Origin: an uncultured Bacillota bacterium
GTDB taxonomy: Bacteria > Bacillota > Clostridia > Oscillospirales > Oscillospiraceae
Reading direction: 5' to 3'
Assembly: GCA_947383275.1 (NCBI GenBank)
Contig: CANDCW010000015.1
Location: 1-43,829 of the forward strand
Length of the DNA stretch: 43,829 nt
Every line of letters starts with the position of its first letter. The first letter of the stretch is position 1. Of the stretch, positions 6,339-13,425 are shown piece by piece. The notes beneath the pieces were generated by a model. The model was not told where the DNA came from. It ran no database searches and worked only from the letters and a program-made list of their open reading frames with translations. Position numbers and translations under genes: made by a program.

Positions 6339-7265
6339 TTATTCCTTCTCAGGGTGCTTTTTCAGGTCCACCACAGGGTTGAGCAGGGGACGCATTTCAA
6401 AGCCATCGGGGCCGTAAATACGGCACTCGGCCACGTCGCCGTCCTGGATGTGGAACGCCCGGGGAGTACCAGTGGACAAAATGTCACCGGCGTACCAGCC
6501 CTGGATGCTGCTGTGAAGGGAAACCAGCCGGGCAGGCCGGTGGGTCATGTTGCTGACGGTGTTCTTGGCATAAACCTCGCCGTTATGAACGGACTGAACC
6601 TCCAGCTCCAGCACATCTGGCACCTCATCAGGGGTGACCAGCTCCGGGCCAAAGGAGAAAAATGTGGGGAAATTCTTCACAATGCACAGATACCGGGGAT
6701 TGCCGCTGACATAGTCGTTGCCCTTGAGGATAGACTCCTCGGTCATGTCCAGAATAGTGGTGTAGCCTACAACGGCGTCCTGCCAGTTCTCTTCAGACAC
6801 ATCCCGGCAGTCCTTGCCCATAATGACGCCCAGCTCCGCCTCGGCGGTGGTCTTCTGGGCCTCCTTCAGGGTGGGCAGTTTAATCTCGTCATCAGGCCCG
6901 ATGAGGGTATCCGCCATCTTGAAAAAGCTGCCGGGAAAACCAGTGGGGGCGGCGGATCCGATGTCGCCGGCGTGGTCCACATAATTCAGGCCGATCCCAA
7001 AGATACGCTTGGGGTTGCGGTATAGGGGCGCGTAAACCACATCCTCCTGGGGAACCAAACCGGGCAGCGCCTCCAGCTCAGCTTTTCCGCCGGCGTTGTA
7101 CCAGCTGGTCATAGCGGGGATCTCCCCGGCCCGAATCAGGGACATCATATCGGTCTTCCAGCTTGTGCCCTTGGCCTCATTCAGCGCGGCGACAGGCAGG
7201 ACTCCCCGGCTGGTGACAATACCGGCAATTTCAGCGCCGTCTTTCTTGATGGTTGCCAGACGCAT
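6339..7265 (-). CDS. Fumarylacetoacetate hydrolase family protein
   Basis: 308 residues. The N-terminal ~85 residues are the variable cap; from about residue 90 the FAH fold begins with GIGLNYVDHA, followed by the acidic metal-binding segment AEAELGVIMGK and the later Asp in YTTILDMT. Family members hydrolyse or decarboxylate acylpyruvates, oxaloacetate or related 2-oxo acids with Mg2+ or Mn2+. Here it lies between an aminotransferase gene and a Cys-rich unknown gene with gaps of 16-18 bp, so it likely works on the 2-oxo acid made by the aminotransferase or a product of it. The exact substrate is not shown. Confidence 0.9.
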   Translation of the reverse strand: MRLATIKKDGAEIAGIVTSRGVLPVAALNEAKGTSWKTDMMSLIRAGEIPAMTSWYNAGGKAELEALPGLVPQEDVVYAPLYRNPKRIFGIGLNYVDHAGDIGSAAPTGFPGSFFKMADTLIGPDDEIKLPTLKEAQKTTAEAELGVIMGKDCRDVSEENWQDAVVGYTTILDMTEESILKGNDYVSGNPRYLCIVKNFPTFFSFGPELVTPDEVPDVLELEVQSVHNGEVYAKNTVSNMTHRPARLVSLHSSIQGWYAGDILSTGTPRAFHIQDGDVAECRIYGPDGFEMRPLLNPVVDLKKHPEKE

Positions 7266-7281
7266 TTTTCAAACCTCCCAA

Positions 7282-8460
7282 TTACTTTTTCAGTTCTTCT
7301 ACGGCCTTACGGAGGTGTTCACACCCCTCCACCACATTTTCGTAGCTGTTGGCAAAGGACATCCGCAGGTAGCCCTCGCCGCCGGGGCCGAACACGTCGC
7401 CGGGCACCAGGGCAATCTTGGCGTTCTCCAGCAGATAGGCGGCCAGGCCGGCGGATTTCATGCCCAGGGATTTACAGTTGATGAAGATATAGAAAGCGCC
7501 CTTGGGGCACTCACAGTGCAGGCCGGGAATCTCATTGATCGCCTTGACCGCGGCGTCCCGGCGGTGCTGGTACTCCTTCACCATGTCGTTGACCTCATCC
7601 CCCTCTTCCGTCAAAGCGGCGATGGCGGCCGCCTGGACAAACGCGGGGGCGCAGGTGGTATTGTGCTGGTGGAACTTGTTCATGGCCAGAATGTACTCCT
7701 CAGGCGCGGCCACATAGCCTAGCCGCCAGCCGTCCATGGCGTAGGCTTTGGACATGCCGTTCATGGTGAAGGTACGCTCTTTCATGCCGGGCAGGGAGGC
7801 AATGCTGACGTGCTTGGCCCCGTCATAAACCAGCCGCTCATATACCTCGTCGGAGATGACCATCAGGTCGTTGGCGGCGGCAACCTCAGCCAGCTCCTTC
7901 AGCACATCCTCAGACAGCACGCCGCCGGTTGGATTATTGGGGGTGATAATAACAATGGCCCGGGTTTTGGGGGTAATCTTGGCCTTGATCTCATTCAGGT
8001 CCATCTGAAAGCCGGTCTCCTCCGCCAGGCCGTAGGTAACCGCCTTTGCCCCCAGCAGGTTGGGCACGTTGATGTAATTGAGCCACACCGGATCAGGGAC
8101 CAGAATCTCGTCCCCCTCCTCCAAGATAGTGGCCAGCACGGCAAACACCGCCTCGGACAGGCCCACGGTGACCAGCACCTCGGACGGCTTGTAATCAATG
8201 TTGTTTTCCCGTTTCAGCTTGTCCGCAATGGCCTGCCGCAGCTCCATCATGCCAAAGTTGGAGGTGTAGTGGACTTTTCCCTCAGCCAGGGCCTGGTTGG
8301 CCGCCCTCTTGATGTACTCCGGGGTATCGAAGTCGGGCCGTCCGATCTCAAAGTGGAGGACCTTTTCCCCCGCCCGCTCCATCGCCAACGCCTTTTCGTT
8401 GACCTTTCGGATGCCGGATGGCGCCATCCGGTTCATCCGCGCCGCAATTCTTGCCGCCAT
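7282..8460 (-). CDS. PLP-dependent aminotransferase, class I/II
   Basis: 392 residues, the usual size for the AspC/AraT/PatA-like group. Motifs: NNPTGG with Asn175, SDEVYERL with Asp204 for the pyridine nitrogen, and SKAYAMDGWRLGY with the Schiff-base Lys238; a C-terminal Arg in LRMSF would hold the substrate carboxylate. It is soluble and converts an amino acid to its 2-oxo acid. It leads the operon, with GGAGG 7-8 bases before the ATG. Substrate preference cannot be read from the sequence; the FAH-family partner suggests catabolism rather than biosynthesis. Confidence 0.9.
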   Translation of the reverse strand: MAARIAARMNRMAPSGIRKVNEKALAMERAGEKVLHFEIGRPDFDTPEYIKRAANQALAEGKVHYTSNFGMMELRQAIADKLKRENNIDYKPSEVLVTVGLSEAVFAVLATILEEGDEILVPDPVWLNYINVPNLLGAKAVTYGLAEETGFQMDLNEIKAKITPKTRAIVIITPNNPTGGVLSEDVLKELAEVAAANDLMVISDEVYERLVYDGAKHVSIASLPGMKERTFTMNGMSKAYAMDGWRLGYVAAPEEYILAMNKFHQHNTTCAPAFVQAAAIAALTEEGDEVNDMVKEYQHRRDAAVKAINEIPGLHCECPKGAFYIFINCKSLGMKSAGLAAYLLENAKIALVPGDVFGPGGEGYLRMSFANSYENVVEGCEHLRKAVEELKK

Positions 8461-8551
8461 AATTCTGCCTCCTTCAATTTGTATCCGTGGGTCAGACGAC
8501 TCACGTTTGACCTTATAATTCTATTAAGCCACAAAACCGTCAAAAAGTAAA

Positions 8552-8589
8552 ATACGAAAAACTTGAAGACGTTATATCTATTTTCGTAT
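8552..8589. promoter_or_regulatory. Inverted repeat ATACGAAAA-N20-TTTTCGTAT upstream of the aminotransferase operon
   Basis: Perfect 9-base arms (8552-8560 and 8581-8589) in an AT-rich interval between the operon start and the divergent LysR remnant. LysR-type regulators typically bind such sites in the shared intergenic region. A -35-like TTGACG lies between this repeat and the operon on the reverse strand, but the -10 is not clear. Confidence 0.5.
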
Positions 8590-8629
8590 AAGACTTATGT
8601 AGTTCCCTCCTCCGGCGCTTCAGTTTCTC

Positions 8630-9167
8630 CCTATTGTACCAGAATGCCCCCGGTTTGTCCAACCTATCCTGAAAAAATCAGTATGCCCGGGTCAATCCGC
8701 CCTCTGCCAGGGCAGCCTGCCCCTGTTTGACAGGAGCGCCAGCCCTATCTCGCTGACTGATGCGGGGCGGTACTATATCAAGAAAATTGAGCAGATTACA
8801 GCCATCGAGGAGGAGATGGCCGGGCATTTCCGGCAGCTGAGCAATCTGGGCCGGACAGAACTGCGCATCGGCAGCTCTATGTTCTTCTGCACCTACGTAC
8901 TCCCAGATCTGATGAAGGAGTTCCAGCTTCTCTACCCCCAGGTCACGCTGACCCTGACAGAGGGCGGCATATTATCTGGTTCTGGAGGGGCAGGGGATCA
9001 CCTTCCTGCGCTCCGCAATTCCGTCACATGTGACCGCGACCGACAGAGTGGTCTTTTACCAGCTGGACGATCCCCTGGCATCGCGCAGCGTTTACCTCTC
9101 CTATGCCCAGCAAAATACAAACCCGGTGCAGCAGAATCTGATTGACTTATTAAAAGCAACATCCTCT
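8630..9167 (+). pseudogene. LysR-type transcriptional regulator, decayed
   Basis: Three pieces in different frames line up with a LysR regulator. First an HTH-like scrap (QNAPGLSNLS followed by a stop); then SLPLFDRS, ISLTDAGRYY, the linker helix, and LRIGSSMFFCTYVLPDLMKE ending at TLTEGG near 8970; then, in a third frame from about 8981, GITFLRSAIP and the C-terminal DRVVFYQLDD ... NLIDLLKA. At least 60-80 residues between TLTEGG and the last block are missing. It cannot make a working regulator. It is divergent to the aminotransferase operon, the usual position for its own regulator. Confidence 0.75.
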
Positions 9168-9235
9168 GACCGGGCGGCGGAGCAGGCGGGCACTTGCTTA
9201 TCTAGAGATTCCGAAGAAAAAGTTGTTGAAAGGGC

Positions 9236-9264
9236 TTGCGTCCATTGGAAAAGGGTGGTACATT
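9236..9264 (+). promoter_or_regulatory. Putative promoter of ppk1
   Basis: TTGCGT (9236-9241), 17-bp spacer, TACATT (9259-9264). Transcription would start near 9271, inside the apparent N-terminal extension of the ppk1 frame, which supports the start codon at 9301. Confidence 0.5.
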
Positions 9265-9300
9265 TATGACAAGACCGCAAGACAGGAGGATTTACCGGCC

Positions 9301-11511
9301 ATGAAAGACCTGAGCGGGCCTACCGCCCCCAACGGATGCCGCGTCAACCGCGAGCTGTCCTGGCTTCAATTCAACAAGCGCGTTTTGGAGGAGGCCGAGG
9401 ACCCGGCCAACCCCCTATGCGAACGGCTCAATTTTGCCTCCATCTTTCAGAGCAATCTGGACGAGTTTTATATGGTGCGCGTGGGTATGCTGATGGACAC
9501 CCTCCACCTCACCGCCGTGGATGATAAAACCGGCATGACCAGCGCGGAACAGACCGCCGCCGTGCTGGACAAAACCCGGGGCCTGCTGGCTGAGCGGGAC
9601 CGCGTCTGCAAGGGCCTCATAGAGGAGCTGGCCGGCCAGGGCGTGGAAATCTGCCGTTTTGCCGGCCTGTCCGACAAACAGCAGTCCTTTTTGGAAAAGC
9701 ACTTTGCCTCCAACGTACTGCCCCTACTGTCCCCCCAGATCATCGGGCGCAAACAGCCCTTCCCCTTCCTGCGCAACAAGGCGATTTATGCCGTGGCCAT
9801 TCTGAAAACCAAAAGCGGCGGCGAGCGCATGGGCATCGTCCCCTGTGGAGAGGGCGTCCTGCGCCGCCTGGTCCCCCTGCCTGGCGAGGGGCAGCGGTTT
9901 ATGCTGGTGGAGGACCTGATCGCCAGCTTCCTGCCCAAGATATTTGCCCACTACAAGGTGGACGGCGCCGTTCTCATCCGCCTGGTGCGCAGCGCCGACA
10001 TCCACATGGACGACTCCTCCTCGGAGATGAGCGAGATGCTGGCCGAGGAGTACCGCAAGAGCATGGAAAAAATGATCCGCCGCCGCAAGCGCCTTCAGCC
10101 GGTCAAGCTGGAGTACCGGGGCAAGCTGTCCGACACCATCCGGGACAGCCTGTGCGCCTGCCTGGGCTTGTCCAAAAGGCACCTGTTCGCCAGCGGCGCG
10201 CCTTTGGACCTGTCCTTTATGGGCGCGCTGCGGGACATGCTCCGGGATAAAACCGAGCTGTTCTATCCCCGCCGTGTGCCGCAGAACTCCCCCAACGTGG
10301 ATGCGCTGGCTCCCATAACGGAACAGATCAGAAAGCGGGACCTGATGCTCACCTACCCCTATGAGAGCATCCGCCCCCTGCTCCGGCTGCTTCAGGAGGC
10401 CGGCCAGGACCCGGAGGTCGTCTCCATCAAAATGACCCTCTACCGGGTGGCCCACAACAGCAAAATTGTGGAGGCCCTGGTGGACGCCGCCGAGAACGGC
10501 AAGGAGATTGTGGTCCTGGTAGAACTGAGGGCCCGGTTCGACGAAGAGAACAACATTGGCTGGTCTCGGGTGCTGGAGCAGGCCGGGTGCCGGGTCATCT
10601 ACGGCCTGGACGGCCTGAAGGTCCACTCTAAGCTGCTGCTCATCACCCGGATGCACCACGACCAGGTGGAGTATATCACCCAGGTGGGCACCGGGAACTA
10701 CAACGAGGACACGGTCCGCTTGTACACCGACTACGCCCTGATGACCGCCTCCCCCGAGATCGGCGCCGAGGCCGCCCAGGTGTTCAACTGCCTGTCCATG
10801 GGCGAGGTCGTTGAGGACAGCCGCCACCTGATGGTGGCTCCCGCCTGCCTGCGCTCCAAGGTTTTGGCCTTTATCGACCGGGAGATTGAGCAGGCCCGGC
10901 AGGGCAGGCCCGCCTACCTGGGCTTCAAGCTCAACGGCCTGACCGACAAACTGATTCTTGACAAGCTGATTGAGGCATCCCAGGCCGGGGTGAACATCGA
11001 TCTGGTGATCCGGGGCATCTGCTGCCTTGTGGGAGGGGTGCCCGGCCTGACGGACAACATCACCGTCCACAGCATCGTGGGCCGCTACCTGGAACACGCC
11101 CGAATTTATATATTCGGCGAGGGCCAACGCCGGCAGGTGTATATTTCTTCCGCCGACTTCATGACCCGCAATACCACCCGCCGGGTGGAGGTGGCCATCC
11201 CTGTCCACGATCCCGAACTGCGCGCCCACCTGGAGGAGATGTTCCGGGATCAGCTTCGCGACACCGCCAAGGGCCGCGTTCAGCAGCCGGACGGCACGTA
11301 TGCCCGCCCCCAAACGGACGTCCCCTTCAACTCCCAGGAGCACTTCTGCGGCCAGGCATACGGCGGCGCGTGGGCGCTGTCCAAGCCGCAGCCCCAAGCG
11401 TCCCAGCCGGCCCCCAAGCCGGCGGTCAAAAAAATACCGGTTAAAAAGCAGCCTGCCACAGTCCGGAAAACCCGGCGCGGTCTGCTGGGCCGCATTGCCG
11501 GGCGGGATTAG
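9301..11511 (+). CDS. ppk1: Polyphosphate kinase 1
   Basis: 736 residues from the ATG at 9301 (GGAGG 11 bases upstream); the frame is open back to 9223, but that part looks like leader. It begins with the family's N-terminal signature NRELSWLQFNKRVLEEA, followed by NLDEFYMVRVG. The autophosphorylated histidine is His442 in KVHSKL, and the second catalytic histidine is His599 in LEHARIYIF. PPK1 polymerises the ATP gamma-phosphate into inorganic polyphosphate, reversibly. The last ~45 residues are a Pro/Lys/Arg-rich tail (PKPAVKKIPVKKQP) beyond the usual end, probably disordered. The pfk gene follows after 51 bp without a terminator, so the two may share a transcript. Confidence 0.95.
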   Translation: MKDLSGPTAPNGCRVNRELSWLQFNKRVLEEAEDPANPLCERLNFASIFQSNLDEFYMVRVGMLMDTLHLTAVDDKTGMTSAEQTAAVLDKTRGLLAERDRVCKGLIEELAGQGVEICRFAGLSDKQQSFLEKHFASNVLPLLSPQIIGRKQPFPFLRNKAIYAVAILKTKSGGERMGIVPCGEGVLRRLVPLPGEGQRFMLVEDLIASFLPKIFAHYKVDGAVLIRLVRSADIHMDDSSSEMSEMLAEEYRKSMEKMIRRRKRLQPVKLEYRGKLSDTIRDSLCACLGLSKRHLFASGAPLDLSFMGALRDMLRDKTELFYPRRVPQNSPNVDALAPITEQIRKRDLMLTYPYESIRPLLRLLQEAGQDPEVVSIKMTLYRVAHNSKIVEALVDAAENGKEIVVLVELRARFDEENNIGWSRVLEQAGCRVIYGLDGLKVHSKLLLITRMHHDQVEYITQVGTGNYNEDTVRLYTDYALMTASPEIGAEAAQVFNCLSMGEVVEDSRHLMVAPACLRSKVLAFIDREIEQARQGRPAYLGFKLNGLTDKLILDKLIEASQAGVNIDLVIRGICCLVGGVPGLTDNITVHSIVGRYLEHARIYIFGEGQRRQVYISSADFMTRNTTRRVEVAIPVHDPELRAHLEEMFRDQLRDTAKGRVQQPDGTYARPQTDVPFNSQEHFCGQAYGGAWALSKPQPQASQPAPKPAVKKIPVKKQPATVRKTRRGLLGRIAGRD

Positions 11512-11562
11512 TTTGCCAAGCCGGAACGGCTTTCATATATTGTTCTGAAAGGAAGTAATGTT

Positions 11563-12648
11563 ATGAAACGGATCGGACTTCTCACCAGTGGTGGAGACTG
11601 CCAGGCTCTTAACGCAACCATGCGCGGTGTTGCCAAGGGCTTGTACAACATCTACGGCAACGAGGTGGAAATCATCGGCTTTATCGACGGCTACAAGGGC
11701 CTTATCTACGAGGACTATAAAAAGCTGTCCCCCATCGACTTCACCGGCCTGCTTACCCGGGGCGGTACCATCCTGGGTTCCAGCCGCCAGCCCTTCAAGC
11801 TGATGCGCGTCCCCGATGAAAACGGCCTGGACAAGGTGGAGGCCATGAAATACACCTACCGCCGCCTGCGGCTGGACTGTCTGGTGGTTCTGGGCGGCAA
11901 CGGCAGCCAGAAAACCGCCAACCTTCTTAGCGAGGAGGGCTTGAATGTCATCGGCCTGCCCAAGACCATCGACAACGACCTCTGGGGCACCGACACCACC
12001 TTCGGCTTCCAGTCCGCCATCAGCCTGGCCACCGAGGTCATCGACTGCATCCACACCACCGCCGCCTCCCACAACCGGGTGTTCATGGTGGAGATCATGG
12101 GCCACAAGGCAGGCTGGCTCACCCTCAACGCAGGGATTGCCGGCGGCGCGGACATTATCCTGATCCCTGAAATTCCTTACGACATCGACTCGGTCATTGC
12201 CAAGATCAAGCAACGCGCCGCCTCGGGCAACGGCTTCACCATTCTGGCCGTGGCGGAGGGCGCCATCTCCAAAAAAGAGGCTGAAATGTCCAAAAAGGAG
12301 TACAAAAAGCACATGGAGGAGGTTTTGGAAAAGTACCCCTCCGTCTCCTACGCCATCGCTGACAAGATCCTCAAAAAAACCGGCAAGGAAGTCCGGGTAA
12401 CCGTCCCCGGCCATATGCAGCGCGGCGGCACTCCCTGCGCCTACGACCGCGTGCTCTCCTCCCGCCTGGGCACCACCGCCGCCTTGATGATCTCCAAAGA
12501 GGAGTACGGCAACATGGTAGCCATCCAGAACCATATCATCACCTCCATTCCCCTGAAAGAGGTTGCTGGCAAGCTGAAAACCATTGACCCCAAGTCCGAC
12601 ATTATCACCGAGGCCCGCCTGCTGGGCATCAGCTTCGGCGACGACTGA
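11563..12648 (+). CDS. pfk: 6-phosphofructokinase
   Basis: 361 residues. N-terminal MKRIGLLTSGGDCQALNA, then the phosphate-donor loop GGNGS at 111-115, PKTIDND with the catalytic TIDND at 135-139, and the sugar-phosphate segment GHMQRGGTP. It phosphorylates fructose 6-phosphate in glycolysis. ATP-type enzymes have GGDGS and PPi-type enzymes GGDDS in the donor loop; here the Asp is replaced by Asn113 while the Gly typical of ATP users is kept. ATP dependence is therefore likely but not certain. A strong terminator follows. Confidence 0.9.
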   Translation: MKRIGLLTSGGDCQALNATMRGVAKGLYNIYGNEVEIIGFIDGYKGLIYEDYKKLSPIDFTGLLTRGGTILGSSRQPFKLMRVPDENGLDKVEAMKYTYRRLRLDCLVVLGGNGSQKTANLLSEEGLNVIGLPKTIDNDLWGTDTTFGFQSAISLATEVIDCIHTTAASHNRVFMVEIMGHKAGWLTLNAGIAGGADIILIPEIPYDIDSVIAKIKQRAASGNGFTILAVAEGAISKKEAEMSKKEYKKHMEEVLEKYPSVSYAIADKILKKTGKEVRVTVPGHMQRGGTPCAYDRVLSSRLGTTAALMISKEEYGNMVAIQNHIITSIPLKEVAGKLKTIDPKSDIITEARLLGISFGDD

Positions 12649-12720
12649 GCAAAAACAGGCTCATAATCTGAGCGCCTGAAAAGAATCTATGGCCCTTTTC
12701 AAATGATTCGATTCCAAAAA

Positions 12721-12768
12721 AGTAAAGGCAAGGCAGACCGCACCGGTTTGCCTTGCCTTTACTTTTTT
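12721..12768. terminator. Bidirectional terminator between pfk and the convergent gene
   Basis: AGTAAAGGCAAGGCA (12721-12735) pairs with 12749-12763, a 15-bp perfect stem, followed by six T on the plus strand; the opposite side has AAAAAA just before the stem. The natural stop codon of the convergent gene (12759-12761) lies inside the stem. Confidence 0.85.
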
Positions 12769-12822
12769 GTCGCCCTCACGCAATCCACCATTTCCTGCAC
12801 ACGCTCCGCGGCCTTTTCAGCC

Positions 12823-13281
12823 TCAGCCGGGAGACGGTCCCAGCTTCTCCGGGGGCACCCCCAGCAGAAGCAGCGCCCCGGCTGCGGCCAGAGCGGTCAG
12901 CTCTCCCTCTCCTTGCCCCAGGGCGAGGGGGAACTCCTGACGCTCCACCACCCGCCCGTCCACCGTTACCAGCTCCCGCTGGAGGGCGGCCCACAGGGTG
13001 TCCCCCTCCCGGCTTGAAATTGTCAGGCTGTCCCGGGGGGACACCCCATAGCTGACCGCGCTGGCCGCCTGAGGCGGCACACCCCCCATTCCGCCGGGCA
13101 GCAGCGCCGTGCGGCACTGCCGGGGCAGCGGAAACCCTCTGGTCGCCGCCCGGGGCGACACCACCAGCAGGGCCGGATGGCGCTCGCTCACCCGCTTCTC
13201 CCGCCTCCACCCGGAGGGCAGGGCCCGCAGGATGGCCTCCTCAATCCCTTCTTTATCCTCGATCACCTGAAAAAACTCCAT
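12823..13281 (-). CDS. Hypothetical protein, probable frameshift near its 3' end
   Basis: 152 residues from the ATG at 13281 (AGGGGAGAGG 3-12 bases upstream). The sequence starts MEFFQVIEDKEGIEEAIL, has CRTALLPGGMGG and ends LLLLGVPPEKL before running into GPSPG and a stop. I recognise no family. In the next frame the same place reads DRLPAEAEKAAERVQEMVD and continues to TAA at 12759-12761, inside the terminator. This looks like the true C-terminal helix, so a single base seems to be missing near 12838-12842. Either the gene is slightly damaged or the sequence has an error there. The gene is divergent from the parE-like gene. Confidence 0.55.
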   Translation of the reverse strand: MEFFQVIEDKEGIEEAILRALPSGWRREKRVSERHPALLVVSPRAATRGFPLPRQCRTALLPGGMGGVPPQAASAVSYGVSPRDSLTISSREGDTLWAALQRELVTVDGRVVERQEFPLALGQGEGELTALAAAGALLLLGVPPEKLGPSPG

Positions 13282-13425
13282 ATTCCTCTCCCCTTGACTG
13301 ACAGTTTTCACTTTTTCTCGGATTTTATGCGCCCTTTCATCCCTTGACTTCCACCCCCGGTTTTTGGTAATATATAAAATGATAAATTGGGTTTGTATAC
13401 CCAGTAGAAAATGAGAGGTACTGTC

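Noticed and set aside
9223..9300. N-terminal extension of PPK1
   Set aside because: A promoter lies inside it, and the PPK1 family signature begins after the ATG at 9301.
9724..11397. Very long reverse-strand open frame of 557 codons
   Set aside because: Antisense of ppk1. GC-rich third positions remove stops; the composition (Gly/His/Val/Leu/Gln-rich) is not protein-like, and there is no ribosome site.
12776..13210. Reverse-strand frame of 144 codons overlapping the frameshifted gene
   Set aside because: Gly/Ala/Arg-rich shadow frame; the ATG at 13281 has the ribosome site.
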